Of a DNA stretch of 64,000 bases, positions 6,016-14,622 are shown one piece after another (within the stretch, counting starts at the first letter, position 1; the number at the start of each line of letters is the position of its first letter). The stretch is from Tumebacillus flagellatus (GTDB lineage: Bacteria > Bacillota > Bacilli > Tumebacillales > Tumebacillaceae), in NCBI RefSeq assembly GCF_000714935.1, contig NZ_JMIR01000015.1, positions 1 through 64,000 of the forward strand, given 5' to 3'. Both the position numbers and the translations under genes were made by a program. Below the pieces are notes generated by a model. That model made no database searches. It worked only from the letters and a program-made list of their open reading frames with translations, and had not been told where the DNA came from.

Positions 6016-7989
6016 ATGCTGAACAAATGGCTTGCTCCCTTCCAAGCGGAAGCCTCGGGCGAAGCGGCCCTGAACCATGCCCGCGTGATCTCCACCCACC
6101 ACCGCATCCAAGCCTCGCCGGGCTATCGCGAGGCGGCGCAGTATTGCGTCAACCGCCTGCGCGAGTACGGCCTCGACGCCGAGATCGTCAGCTACCCGGC
6201 CACGCCGGACGTCTACTTCGGAAACTCCCGCTCGTTTCGGGAGTGGCGCTGCCAAGAAGCGGAACTCCAACTGCTTCACCCGGTGTCCAAGCGTCTTGCG
6301 CGCTATACCGAAATGGAGCTTTCCGTCATCCAGCGCAGCACCGCCACGCCGCCCGAGGGCGTGACGGCCGAACTCGTGCTGGTGGAGAACGCGGTGGAAG
6401 AAGCGGGCTATCAAGGCATCGACGTGCGCGGCAAACTCGTCCTCGCGCGCGGCTCGCAGATGCGCATCCACCAACTCGCCGTCGAGAAATTCGGCGCGCT
6501 CGGGATTGTGACCGACAACATGACGGCGTTTCCGCCCTTGCGCACGCGCGAGGATTTGGCGGACGCCGTGCAGTACACGTCGTTTTGGTGGTATGACGAG
6601 TCGCTGACGTCGTTTGGATTCGCCGTCTCCCCCCGCGTCGGCGACGAACTGCGCGCCCTTTGCAAAAAAGGCCCTGTCACCGTCCGGGCTCGCGTCGAAG
6701 CACAACTTCTGGAAGGGCAGATCGAGAACGTGGAAGCGTTCATCCCGGGCGAGACCGACGAAGAAGTCCTCCTCGTCTCGCACCTCTGCCACCCGAAACC
6801 GGGCGGCAACGACAACGCGTCCGGGCCGAGCGTCTTGCTGGAAACCGCCCGCACGCTGCAGCGGCTGATCCGGGAAGGGCGGGTGGCAAAGCCGCGGCGG
6901 GGGATTCGTTTTTTGCTGATGCCGGAATTTACGGGGACGCATGCGCACATCAACCACCGCCAAGAACGGCTGGCGCGGACAGTGGCGGCGCTCAACCTCG
7001 ACATGGTCGGCGCCGATCCGGCGAAAAGCGGGGGGCCGTTGACCGTCGTGAAATCGTCGCGTTCGCTTCCTTCTTATACCGCCGAGTTGGCGTACGGGAT
7101 CTGGGAGCTGGCGGCGGAAGATTGCCGCGATTTTAACCGCACGTTCGGGTATTCGCTGACGAACCACTTGCTGACGCCGTTCTCGCCGGGCAGCGACCAT
7201 TACATCCTCGCCGACCCGACGGTGGGCATTCCCTGTCCGATGATGATCACGTGGCCGGATAAGTTTTACCATACGTCGTTTGACACGGTCGACAACTTGA
7301 GCCCGCAGATGATGGGACGGGTCGCGTCCACGGCGGCGGCGTACTTGTATTGGGTGTCCAACGCCGAACTGCCGGACCTCCTCGCGCTCGCGTCCCGCAT
7401 GGCGGCAAACTTGGCGCAAGAGTTGGAAGTGCAAGTTCGAAGCGTGCGCGAAGGGTTGATTGAAGGCGCGCTCGCGGCCGAGCGCCTGCTGTGGCTGAAG
7501 GACTGCAAGATCGCCGACCTTCGCTCCTTGCAGCGCCTCGTCCTTGCAGAGGACGAAGAGCGATTCCAAAGCGACCTCGCAAAAAAAATCACCTTCGTCG
7601 AAGCGGTCTGCGAGCACTTTGCCGCCGAGTTGGAAAGCCTGTTGCAAGCGTCCGCGCAGACGCTGGCGGAAGTTGCGGCGACGACGGCGGAAGCGGCCGA
7701 CCCGCTCTTGCAGAAAGTGTTCCGTCGACGCGGGATCGGGCCGCTCGACCTGAACGGCTTTCTGCGGCAGTTGACGCCGGAGGAGCGGGAGGCGTGGGTG
7801 CGCGCGCAAGACGACGCGCTTCACGACACCGGCGTTTTTGTTCAATATTATATGGACGGCAAGCGCACGCTCGCGGAAATACTCAAGCTTGCGGAGCTGG
7901 AAACGGATAAGAAGGACGTCCCGTTCTCGCTGGCGTTTATTCGACTGCTGCAACGCCTCGATCTGATCGAGGAAGTCACAGCTGAATAA
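6016..7989 (+). CDS. M28-family zinc peptidase with PA-like insert and C-terminal extension
   Basis: 657 residues from ATG 6016 (AGGGGGAACTC upstream). The N-terminal and middle parts match DUF4910/M28 aminopeptidases: PA-like segment (GIDVRGKLVLARGSQMRIHQ), then metal-binding motifs LVSHLCHPKPGGNDNASGP (His and Asp ligands), MPEFTGTHAH (Glu) and LNLDMVG (Asp), and FSPGSDHYI. Residues ~450-657 are an alpha-helical extension ending in a small winged-helix-like segment (DGKRTLAEILKLAEL). No signal peptide or membrane segment, so probably cytoplasmic. Single gene between two terminators. Substrate unknown; aminopeptidase activity is inferred from the family. Confidence 0.75.
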   Translation: MLNKWLAPFQAEASGEAALNHARVISTHHRIQASPGYREAAQYCVNRLREYGLDAEIVSYPATPDVYFGNSRSFREWRCQEAELQLLHPVSKRLARYTEMELSVIQRSTATPPEGVTAELVLVENAVEEAGYQGIDVRGKLVLARGSQMRIHQLAVEKFGALGIVTDNMTAFPPLRTREDLADAVQYTSFWWYDESLTSFGFAVSPRVGDELRALCKKGPVTVRARVEAQLLEGQIENVEAFIPGETDEEVLLVSHLCHPKPGGNDNASGPSVLLETARTLQRLIREGRVAKPRRGIRFLLMPEFTGTHAHINHRQERLARTVAALNLDMVGADPAKSGGPLTVVKSSRSLPSYTAELAYGIWELAAEDCRDFNRTFGYSLTNHLLTPFSPGSDHYILADPTVGIPCPMMITWPDKFYHTSFDTVDNLSPQMMGRVASTAAAYLYWVSNAELPDLLALASRMAANLAQELEVQVRSVREGLIEGALAAERLLWLKDCKIADLRSLQRLVLAEDEERFQSDLAKKITFVEAVCEHFAAELESLLQASAQTLAEVAATTAEAADPLLQKVFRRRGIGPLDLNGFLRQLTPEEREAWVRAQDDALHDTGVFVQYYMDGKRTLAEILKLAELETDKKDVPFSLAFIRLLQRLDLIEEVTAE

Positions 7990-7994
7990 CTAAA

Positions 7995-8029
7995 AAAAGC
8001 CAACACCACGCTCGTGGATGTTGGCTTTT
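7995..8029 (+). terminator. Terminator after the M28 peptidase
   Basis: AAAAGCCAACA..TGTTGGCTTTT stem with an inner CCACG/CGTGG extension; only four T follow, so moderate strength. Confidence 0.65.
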
Positions 8030-8128
8030 CATGTCCAAAACGCCGTGGGCGCTGGCTTTTCACTTACCAGGTGTCGTGAAGTTGGCTGTTGCCTCCCGAA
8101 GAACAGGCCGTGGGCGCTGGTTCCTTTT

Positions 8129-8947
8129 TTACAAACTCGCGGTGGCAAGGACTGCGATGACCGCCCCCGCGAGCGACGCGATCATGTTGACCGCATCGTT
8201 GTTCATCCATTTCTCTCCGCGCAAGTAGCTGGTCTTCGTGCTGCAATGCGTTGCGGCTTCGACATCCTTGCCGCAGACGACGCAGCGCCGCATCCATTGC
8301 CACTTCGCGCCGATCACCGAATCGGTCAACGACCCGATCGTGCCCGCGACGAGGCCGGTCCACAACAACCACCCAAACGACACGTGCAGCGCCGCACTGC
8401 CGCTGCCCAAGGAAAACAGCCACGCGCACAGCCCGATAAACAACCCGCCCGCCATCGTCGCCAGCGTACCCGCAAGCGAGATGCCGCCGGACGTGCCGGT
8501 CGGGACTTTTTTCAATGTGAGGATCGAGCGCGGTTCCGACGACGAGAGCCCGCCGATTTCCGTCGCCCACGTGTCGGCGTTCACCGTCGCGAGCACGCCG
8601 ACAAACGCCGCCCACCAGAGAAAGTGCGGGAACAGCGCGTTCAGCAAACAGAGAATCACCGCGATGCCTCCGTTGGCAAACACTTGTCCGGCGTCGCGGC
8701 GTCCGGTTTTTTCATACGTGGATTCGGCGGCGGACTTCGCTTTCTGCTTACACTTCGAGAGCAACGACGACGAAACGAAAAACGCGATCAACGTCCCGAA
8801 CCACGCCAAACTCCCGACGGCGTACAGCACAGTCCCCGCGATCACCGCCGCCGCAAAGCCGCTCGCCGACAACGAGCGCTTCCAGTACGCAAGCCCGGCG
8901 ATCACGGCGGCCCCGAGCAAACCGATGATCCAACTGGAGAGAGTCAT
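8129..8947 (-). CDS. DUF92 family integral membrane protein
   Basis: 272 residues from ATG 8947 behind AGGAGGTTGAAAC. It has about six hydrophobic segments and the DUF92/TIGR00297 signature VNADTWATEIGGLS (about residues 121-134) followed by TLKKVPTGTSGGIS. The family includes plant phytyl-phosphate kinase VTE6-type proteins, but bacterial members are of unknown activity. A CxxC (RRCVVCGKD) and a later Cys near residue 233 lie in a loop before the last helix and could bind metal. Divergent from the TagO-like gene. Confidence 0.8.
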   Translation of the reverse strand: MTLSSWIIGLLGAAVIAGLAYWKRSLSASGFAAAVIAGTVLYAVGSLAWFGTLIAFFVSSSLLSKCKQKAKSAAESTYEKTGRRDAGQVFANGGIAVILCLLNALFPHFLWWAAFVGVLATVNADTWATEIGGLSSSEPRSILTLKKVPTGTSGGISLAGTLATMAGGLFIGLCAWLFSLGSGSAALHVSFGWLLWTGLVAGTIGSLTDSVIGAKWQWMRRCVVCGKDVEAATHCSTKTSYLRGEKWMNNDAVNMIASLAGAVIAVLATASL

Positions 8948-9067
8948 GTTTCAACCTCCTGTCATTTGCCTCTGCTTCCTCTACTTTACCATACTTTCCT
9001 CTTGACAGCTTTCGACAGTCGGGACGACAATAAGGAGAGATAAAATCCATTTTGGGAGGGACTCCCT

Positions 9068-10033
9068 GTGACGGTCCTTTGGGTGATGTTGGCTGCCGCG
9101 TTGTGCAGTTTCCTAAGCGTCGCGCTGTTCCGCAAGATCGCGATCCGCTACGGCTACGTGGACAAGCCCAACGCACGAAAGAAACAAAAAGAACCGCTCC
9201 CGATGCTGGGCGGACTCGGCATGATCGTGGTGTTCGTTCTGTTCGTGAGCTTTTTCATCTACCGCTACGGCGATACTCCGGACGATGACTTGACCCTCTG
9301 GGGCATCCTCGCCGGGATCGGCGTGCTCGTGCTCGTCGGGTTTCTCGACGACTACTTCAAGACGCGGGGCAAGGACTTCCCCGCCCTGCCGAAATTTATC
9401 GGCCAAATCGTCGCCACCTACTGCTTGATTCTGTCGGGCACGGTCGTGCACGGCGTGAACATTCCGTTTGGCGACATCGGGTACGTCACGTTCCACCCGA
9501 TTCTCGGTCAAATCCTCACCGTCCTCTGGGTGGTCGGCGTGATCAACGCGTTCAACTTCCTCGACGGCATCGACGGTTTGGCGGGCGGGGTCGCGGCCAT
9601 TGCGGGCGGCACGCTGCTGGTCGTCACGCTCTTGATGGGACAAACCACTACGGCGCTGTTGACCGCGACGCTGGTCGGCACGACGCTTGGCTATCTGCGT
9701 CACAACTTCTTCCCCGCCAAGATCATCATGGGCGACACCGGCTCGATGTTCCTCGGCTACATGCTCGCCGCGATCTCGATTCTCGGCGCGTTCAAGTCGA
9801 TCACCATCGCCTCCGTCCTCGTTCCGGTCGTGGCGCTGGGCCTGCCGATTTTTGACGCGTTCTATGTGACGATCCGCCGCGCGATCAACGGCAAACCGAT
9901 CTACTCGCCGGACCGCACGCACGCCCATCACCGTTTGATGGACCGCGGTCTGAACCAAAAGCAAGCGGTTGTGTTCCTGTACTTGATCGCAACGTGCCTC
10001 GGGCTTTCGTCCTTGGTGCTGACCTTGATTTAA
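9068..10033 (+). CDS. tagO: Undecaprenyl-phosphate N-acetylglucosaminyl 1-phosphate transferase (TagO/WecA family)
   Basis: 321 residues from GTG 9068 behind TGGGAGGG. Polytopic membrane protein of the MraY/WecA superfamily. Visible motifs: DKPNARKKQKEPLPMLGG near the N-terminus, the catalytic LVGFLDDYFKTRGKDF, VINAFNFLDGIDGLAGG (DGIDG), IMGDTGSMFLGY, and the C-terminal RTHAHHRLMDRG loop that selects UDP-GlcNAc-type substrates. It links GlcNAc-1-P to the lipid carrier for wall teichoic acid or other wall polysaccharide. Symbol by family; the polymer made is unknown since no other such genes are next to it. Confidence 0.85.
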   Translation: MTVLWVMLAAALCSFLSVALFRKIAIRYGYVDKPNARKKQKEPLPMLGGLGMIVVFVLFVSFFIYRYGDTPDDDLTLWGILAGIGVLVLVGFLDDYFKTRGKDFPALPKFIGQIVATYCLILSGTVVHGVNIPFGDIGYVTFHPILGQILTVLWVVGVINAFNFLDGIDGLAGGVAAIAGGTLLVVTLLMGQTTTALLTATLVGTTLGYLRHNFFPAKIIMGDTGSMFLGYMLAAISILGAFKSITIASVLVPVVALGLPIFDAFYVTIRRAINGKPIYSPDRTHAHHRLMDRGLNQKQAVVFLYLIATCLGLSSLVLTLI

Positions 10034-10050
10034 ACAATCGGATGCCAAGA

Positions 10051-10084
10051 TGCCGTCGCCCTCGGGCGGCGGTTTCTTTTTTTC
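10051..10084 (+). terminator. Terminator after tagO-like gene
   Basis: CCGTCGCCC / GGGCGGCGG stem with two-base loop, one wobble pair, followed by TTTC and seven T. Confidence 0.8.
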
Positions 10085-10147
10085 AGAGCGGGTGTAACAT
10101 TTTGGAAGGTCCCCCCCACTAATAGCCAGAAGGGGGTTCGATTTCAC

Positions 10148-10978
10148 ATGAAACCAAAAAAGAGAAGTTGGCTGCACTTGCAGCTTGGCATGCTCTATTT
10201 CCGCATGCGCCGCCGTCTGCAATGGACGTTCTCGCGCGTGCGATACACTTCTGAACAAGTACAAACTCCGTGGGAAAAAACACCCTACCGGCATGTGGCG
10301 TTTACGCACCGCACGCTGTTGCTGCGCAAACTTCGCCATGTCGACATGTGGCTCCAGCACAACAAAGTCCACAACCTCACCCTCGCCATTCCCCGCTTGA
10401 ACGGGCTCGTCCTGCGGCCTGGCGACACGATGAGCTATTGGAAGTTGATCGGCAATCCCACGAAAGCGAAAGGGTATCTGCCGGGCATGGTGCTTCATGA
10501 AGGCGGGTTCCGTGCGGAGACGGGCGGCGGGCTGTGCCAGTTGTCGAACTTGATCTACTGGATGACGCTGCATACGCCGCTGACGGTGACGGAGCGGTAT
10601 CGGCACCAGTACGATGTGTTTCCCGACTCCAACCGCACGCAGCCGTTTGGCAGCGGCGCGACGTGCGCGTACAATTATGTGGATTTGCAGATTCGCAATG
10701 ACACGGAGCGGACGTACGTGTTGCATCTTTTTTTGACGGAGACGCACTTGGTCGGCGAATGGCGGACGGAAGAGCCGCAAACGGAGCGGTACGAGGTGTT
10801 TGAGCGGGAGCATGCGTTTCGGCAGGAAGCGTGGGGCGGATACACGCGGCACAACCAGATCTGGCGAAGAGTGTTGGGCGAAGACGGCGAAGAGCGGCGG
10901 CAGGAATTTGTGACGGAGAACCATGCGATCATGATGTATGCGCCGTTGTTGCCGGAAGCGGCGGCCGGCGGAAATTGA
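10148..10978 (+). CDS. VanW family protein
   Basis: 276 residues from ATG 10148 behind AAGGGGG. It carries the VanW core: NGLVLRPGDTMSYWKLIGNPTKAKGY, the Gly-rich FRAETGGGLCQLSNLIYW with the conserved Cys-Gln, then RYRHQYDVFPDSNRTQPFGSGATCAYNYVDL. No signal peptide is visible in the basic N-terminus (MKPKKRSWLHLQ). The biochemical role of VanW proteins is not established; some sit in vancomycin-resistance clusters, but no van genes are present here, so no resistance should be inferred. Confidence 0.85.
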   Translation: MKPKKRSWLHLQLGMLYFRMRRRLQWTFSRVRYTSEQVQTPWEKTPYRHVAFTHRTLLLRKLRHVDMWLQHNKVHNLTLAIPRLNGLVLRPGDTMSYWKLIGNPTKAKGYLPGMVLHEGGFRAETGGGLCQLSNLIYWMTLHTPLTVTERYRHQYDVFPDSNRTQPFGSGATCAYNYVDLQIRNDTERTYVLHLFLTETHLVGEWRTEEPQTERYEVFEREHAFRQEAWGGYTRHNQIWRRVLGEDGEERRQEFVTENHAIMMYAPLLPEAAAGGN

Positions 10979-11042
10979 AGAGGCTTTTCGAGGAGGCCCT
11001 GCATGGGGTATGATGGAGACAGAAGCAAAGGAGGGAGAACCC

Positions 11043-11357
11043 ATGTCATTTGACGTTTTAAAGTACGTTTCGGAGGCAAAAGAAGAGTTGGACAGAACGC
11101 TTGCCTGCAAGCATACCGCGTTTGACGACTTATATCCGTACATGATGGAGCAACAGACATTCTTTTGGTATAAGCGTCATGCGGCGTGGGCGGGTCTCTT
11201 GATGGCGGTTCGGATTGCGGAAGGTGCGGAGGCGGATTGGAAACACCTGTTCAACGCAAAGCAAGAAGCGATGATCACCGCGCGCGTACTGGACAAAAAG
11301 GTGCTCGACGAATGGCTGGAAGTGACGGAAGACAGCGAGCAAGGAATCGTCGAGTAA
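11043..11357 (+). CDS. Hypothetical protein, 104 residues
   Basis: ATG 11043 behind AAAGGAGGGAGAACCC gives 104 residues; the longer open frame upstream overlaps the VanW gene and is not needed. Soluble, helical and acidic at the C-terminus (ends DSEQGIVE), with a central MMEQQTFFWYKRHAAWAGLLMAVRIAEG. No recognised family. About 65 bp after VanW, possibly the same transcript, and followed by a strong terminator. Confidence 0.7.
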   Translation: MSFDVLKYVSEAKEELDRTLACKHTAFDDLYPYMMEQQTFFWYKRHAAWAGLLMAVRIAEGAEADWKHLFNAKQEAMITARVLDKKVLDEWLEVTEDSEQGIVE

Positions 11358-11375
11358 TTCATGAAATACCACAAG

Positions 11376-11412
11376 AAAGGGGACGGCGCTTAGGCGCTTG
11401 TCCCCTTTTTTT
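11376..11412. terminator. Bidirectional terminator between convergent genes
   Basis: AAGGGGAC..GTCCCCTT with an inner GCGC/GCGC stem and a T run on the plus strand. It overlaps the stop codon of the GH15-like gene on the minus strand. Confidence 0.8.
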
Positions 11413-12448
11413 CGTAGTGGGCCGCGGGTTGCACATTCCGGGCGGCTTCCGTTTTCGTTTCCGGGTCGGTCTGCTCGTGAAGGAGCAGGGTCATCGACAC
11501 GGCCCACGCAAGCGGGTTGTTTGGGTTCGGTTGCCCCGTGCCGCCGATGTAGAGTTCAGGCATGTTGCCGTGGTTGGCGTCGAGCAGGGCGGCGGTTTTT
11601 TTCCAGTAGTGCCGGACTTTTTGACGGTCGCCCAGTTGTGCGTAGCAGAGGCCGAGCCACGGGAAGCCGAAGCACCACTCGGCTTCGCTGCCTTCGTTGT
11701 AGTAGCGGTCGCCGGCGTAGCGGATCACGCCGTGCGTGCGCTCCAGTTTTTGCGTGACATCGCCGAGAATGCGCAGCGCGGTGGCGCGGTTGACGACTTC
11801 GTAGGGGTAGATCAGCGAGAGCAGCGCCAGGTCGGTTTCTTTGGTGGCGCTTTCTCGCGGGAGGAGTTGTTTGAGCGTCTCCTCGCCGCGGGCAATCCAT
11901 TCCTGCGGAACGTTGACGAGCAGCGAAACCGCTTTGAGCCCGGCGACGCACGCGCCGACGGAAGACGCGTGAAGTTCGACGTACTCTTCCCAGATGCCGT
12001 TGTCCGGTTCTTGCCAGTACTGGAGACAGCCGAGGTAGTAGACGAGTTTTTGCACGATGTCTTGGTCGCGCCGGTCGCGGAGGAGGCGCTTTCCATGGCG
12101 GACGCCCTGGCCGAGCCCCCAGAGGAACAGGCCGATGGAGTCGTTTTGGGCATGGCCCCACGGATCGGGCACTTCGCGGAGGTCTACCGAATAACGGGCG
12201 TGGATGTATTCATATTGAAGCACCGGTTTCTGGCGGGTGTGGATGTCGATCTTCCACTCGTACTGGCGAAACAAGTCCAGCAAGGCATGATACGCGGCTT
12301 CATACCGTCCGCAGTCGGTGTGCAAGTACGGGAGCACGGTGTAGGCGATATCACGAATCCAAACGTAGGAATAGTCGTTGGAGGGGCTGGCGACATAGGC
12401 CCCATTGGGCAGGCGCATCGCCTCCAACAAGTCATGCAGAGCTTTCAT
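11390..12448 (-). CDS. Glycoside hydrolase family 15-like protein (glucoamylase/trehalase fold)
   Basis: 352 residues from ATG 12448 behind AGAAGGGAGAG. (Alpha/alpha)6-barrel features of GH15: SYVWIRDIAYTVLPYL near residue 35, DNGIWEEYVELHASSVGACVAG (WEE with catalytic-acid-type Glu), FGFPWLGLCYAQLGD, and GNMPELYIGGTGQPNPNNPLAWA with the C-terminal Glu. Cytoplasmic by absence of signal. Shorter than typical bacterial GH15 (~600) because it lacks the N-terminal beta-sandwich. Likely releases glucose from an alpha-glucan or maltodextrin; exact substrate unknown. Glycogen-type genes lie a few kilobases away. Confidence 0.7.
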   Translation of the reverse strand: MKALHDLLEAMRLPNGAYVASPSNDYSYVWIRDIAYTVLPYLHTDCGRYEAAYHALLDLFRQYEWKIDIHTRQKPVLQYEYIHARYSVDLREVPDPWGHAQNDSIGLFLWGLGQGVRHGKRLLRDRRDQDIVQKLVYYLGCLQYWQEPDNGIWEEYVELHASSVGACVAGLKAVSLLVNVPQEWIARGEETLKQLLPRESATKETDLALLSLIYPYEVVNRATALRILGDVTQKLERTHGVIRYAGDRYYNEGSEAEWCFGFPWLGLCYAQLGDRQKVRHYWKKTAALLDANHGNMPELYIGGTGQPNPNNPLAWAVSMTLLLHEQTDPETKTEAARNVQPAAHYEKKGTSA

Positions 12449-12557
12449 GGGGTCATCTCTCCCTTCTACGACCATTCTTGACGGGGTTTGGGGTGGATAA
12501 CCTCATGATAAGCGGCAGAGGGCGGATTGGTGCCTGTACGAGATCAGGTTGATCTGC

Positions 12558-13919
12558 CTAGTTCGTCAAAGACTGAATCGGCGCCGGGATGCGTCCGCCG
12601 CGCTGCATGAATTTCGCAGAAGAAAACGGACTGACTTCCAAGATCGGGGTGCGGCCGAGCAAGCCGCCGAATTCCACGTGATCGCCGACGCTTGCGCCGG
12701 GAACGGGAATGACGCGGACGGCGGTCGTTTTTTTGTTGATCATGCCGATCGCCATCTCGTCGGCGATCAGCGCGGAGAGCGTTTCAGCCGGAGTGCTGCC
12801 CGGCACGGCGATCATGTCGAGGCCGACGGAGCAGACGGCGGTCATCGCTTCGAGTTTGGCGAGGGAGAGCGCGCCTGCTTCGATGGCGGCGATCATGCCG
12901 TTGTCTTCGCTGACCGGGATGAACGCCCCGGACAAGCCGCCTGCGGAAGTGGTCGCCATCGCGCCGCCTTTTTTGACGGCGTCGTTGAGCAGGGCGAGTG
13001 CGGCGGTCGTGCCGTGCGCGCCGCAATGTTCAAGGCCCATGCATTCCAAAATTTCCGCCACGCTGTCTCCGATGGCGTTCGTCGGCGCAAGCGAGAGGTC
13101 GACGATGCCAAACGGTACTTGGAGGCGTTCGGCGGCGATGCGGCCGACGAGATGTCCGGCGCGGGTGATCTTGAATGCGGTGCGCTTGATGATTTCGGAG
13201 ATCTCGTCAAATGTGGCGTCGGGGTGGTTTTTCAGCGCGGCGAGCACGACGCCGGGGCCGCTGACTCCGACATGCACGACCACTTCCGGTTCGCTCGGTC
13301 CGTGAAACGCGCCTGCCATGAACGGGTTGTCCTCGACGGGGTTGCAGAACACGACGAGTTTGGCGGCGCCGATGCCGAAGCGCTCTCCCGTTTTCTCCGC
13401 CGTTTCGCGGATGATGCGTCCCATCAACTCGACGGCGTCCATGTTGATGCCGGCGCGGGTGGACGCGACGGAGACGGACGCACAGACGCGCTCCGTGACG
13501 GAGAGCGCTTCCGGCAGCGCTTGGATCAGGGCGTGGTCGGCGTTTGTAAACCCTTTGTGCACGAGTGCGGAGAAGCCTCCGACGAAATCCACACCCAAGT
13601 CTTTGGCGATCTGATCGAGACGGACGGCGATTTGCACGTACTCCTCGGAGGAGAAACCGGGCAACGCCAGCGCGACCGGCGTGATCGACAGGCGTTTGTT
13701 GACGATGGGAATGCCCAGTTCCTGCTCGATGGTTTGGCAGGTTTGGACGTGGCGGCCGGCGTAGCGGGTGATTTTTTTCGTCAGTTCGTCGAGCGTGGCT
13801 TGCAGGGAGTCGCGGCGGCAATCGGCGATGTGGATGCCCATCGTCACCGTGCGGATGTCCAGGTTTTCCATCTGAATCATCGCGAGCGTTTCGAGGATCT
13901 CTTGGTTGCTGTAGGACAT
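12558..13919 (-). CDS. PFL/UPF0210 (DUF711) family protein
   Basis: 453 residues from ATG 13919 behind ACAGGAGAGG. The full-length family pattern is present: [18 protein letters not shown] at the start, [58 protein letters not shown] and [10 protein letters not shown]-like [17 protein letters not shown]. Members are widespread in Firmicutes and archaea, generally next to an ACT-domain protein as here, but their reaction is not established to my knowledge. Second gene of a glycine-riboswitch transcript, so a role around glycine/serine metabolism is a reasonable inference. Confidence 0.85.
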   Translation of the reverse strand: MSYSNQEILETLAMIQMENLDIRTVTMGIHIADCRRDSLQATLDELTKKITRYAGRHVQTCQTIEQELGIPIVNKRLSITPVALALPGFSSEEYVQIAVRLDQIAKDLGVDFVGGFSALVHKGFTNADHALIQALPEALSVTERVCASVSVASTRAGINMDAVELMGRIIRETAEKTGERFGIGAAKLVVFCNPVEDNPFMAGAFHGPSEPEVVVHVGVSGPGVVLAALKNHPDATFDEISEIIKRTAFKITRAGHLVGRIAAERLQVPFGIVDLSLAPTNAIGDSVAEILECMGLEHCGAHGTTAALALLNDAVKKGGAMATTSAGGLSGAFIPVSEDNGMIAAIEAGALSLAKLEAMTAVCSVGLDMIAVPGSTPAETLSALIADEMAIGMINKKTTAVRVIPVPGASVGDHVEFGGLLGRTPILEVSPFSSAKFMQRGGRIPAPIQSLTN

Positions 13920-13935
13920 ATTGACCTCTCCTGTC

Positions 13936-13975
13936 TGGTTGGTGCTGGTTGGTGCTGGTTGGTGCTGGTTGATGC
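13936..13975. repeat. Four 10-bp tandem repeats (TGGTTGGTGC)
   Basis: Copies at 13936, 13946 and 13956 are identical; the fourth (13966) differs by one base. They fill the short gap between the ACT-domain stop and the PFL ribosome site and probably arose by slippage. Confidence 0.85.
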
Positions 13976-13993
13976 CGGGTAATGCTTCGTGAA

Positions 13994-14287
13994 CTAGATG
14001 CGGTGCATGACGTGGAAGATTTCTTCGCTTTGCAAGGTGATTTGCAGATTCTGCTCGGTTCCGATCTCGGCGAGTTTGCTTTGCAGATCCTTGAGGGTGT
14101 GTGCGGCTTGGGCGAGATCGACGACCATGATCATGGTGAAAAACTCGTTCATGACAGTCTGCCGAATGTCCACGATGTTCAGCTTGTACTCGGCAAGTGC
14201 GGCGCTGACCGTTGCGATGATCCCGATGCGGTCGATGCCGACGACGGTGACGATCCCCTGTTTGCGTTGCTGGTTTGTGTTGTTCAT
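13994..14287 (-). CDS. ACT domain-containing protein (UPF0237 family)
   Basis: 97 residues from ATG 14287 behind GGAGGGGAC. A single ACT domain: [21 protein letters not shown] then [23 protein letters not shown] (beta-alpha-beta with the ligand-binding DRIGI turn), then [22 protein letters not shown] domains bind amino acids; UPF0237 proteins accompany PFL proteins. It is the first gene after the glycine riboswitch, consistent with glycine or a related amino acid as ligand. Confidence 0.9.
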   Translation of the reverse strand: MNNTNQQRKQGIVTVVGIDRIGIIATVSAALAEYKLNIVDIRQTVMNEFFTMIMVVDLAQAAHTLKDLQSKLAEIGTEQNLQITLQSEEIFHVMHRI

Positions 14288-14308
14288 GTTGCGTCCCCTC
14301 CATTGGGA

Positions 14309-14345
14309 AAAAATAAAAAAGCCCATTTCTCAACACGAGAAATGG
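14309..14345 (-). terminator. Intrinsic terminator of the glycine riboswitch expression platform
   Basis: Minus strand CCATTTCTC / GAGAAATGG with a 5-base loop, then CTTTTTTATTTTTT. It lies between aptamer and first gene, so readthrough must be regulated. The aptamer 3' strand GGACAGAGTCA can also pair with TGACTCTGTCC just before this stem. Confidence 0.85.
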
Positions 14346-14377
14346 ACAGAGTCATTGGAAAAAAACATCCCTTGCCT

Positions 14378-14475
14378 GACTCTGTCCTTTTGCCTGAGAG
14401 TTTCACAGATACACCATCTGTTTGCCCCTTCGGCGCCCGCACGATACGGGTCTCTCCAGAGTGTCGTCCACGTAC
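14378..14475 (-). ncRNA. Glycine riboswitch (single aptamer)
   Basis: On the minus strand the conserved glycine-aptamer blocks occur in order: CTCTGGAGAGACC, then a variable hairpin (CCCGTATCGTGCGGG), then GCCGAAGGGGCAA, a second hairpin (ACAGATGGTGTATCTGT), then CTCAGGCAAAAGGACAGAG. Only one aptamer is present, not the tandem pair. An intrinsic terminator at 14309-14345 follows, then the ACT-domain gene. In most glycine riboswitches the ligand turns on glycine cleavage genes; no gcvT is present here. Direction of control is not certain. Confidence 0.9.
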
Positions 14476-14521
14476 GGTTGTTGATTCCCGCAGCTTCATC
14501 CGACGGATATGAACTTAGTAC

Positions 14522-14550
14522 TACAGTATCAAAAAACTGAGGAATGTCAA
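14522..14550 (-). promoter_or_regulatory. Candidate promoter for the riboswitch transcript
   Basis: A perfect TTGACA -35 (14550-14545) lies ~70 bases upstream of the aptamer; a weak -10 (TACTGT at 16-base spacing) follows. Confidence 0.4.
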
Positions 14551-14577
14551 TTGGGGCATGCCATCCCGTGGTGCTCA

Positions 14578-14622
14578 AAAAGAAAACTGCCCGCCTCCGA
14601 GGAGACGGGCGGTTTCTTTTTT
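14578..14622 (-). terminator. Terminator after the nucleotidyltransferase gene
   Basis: ACCGCCCG / CGGGCAGT stem (one mismatch) with inner TCTCCTCGGAGG, followed by TTTTCTTTTT on the minus strand. Confidence 0.75.

Noticed and set aside
5986-7953. Long (655-codon) open frame on the minus strand opposite the M28 peptidase
   Set aside because: Arg/His/Val-rich antisense of a high-GC gene, no ribosome site, no recognisable domain; similar long antisense frames at 9113-11143, 30321-32966 and 46371-49013 are artefacts for the same reason.
10148-10978. Vancomycin resistance
   Set aside because: VanW family membership alone; no van ligase or regulator genes nearby.
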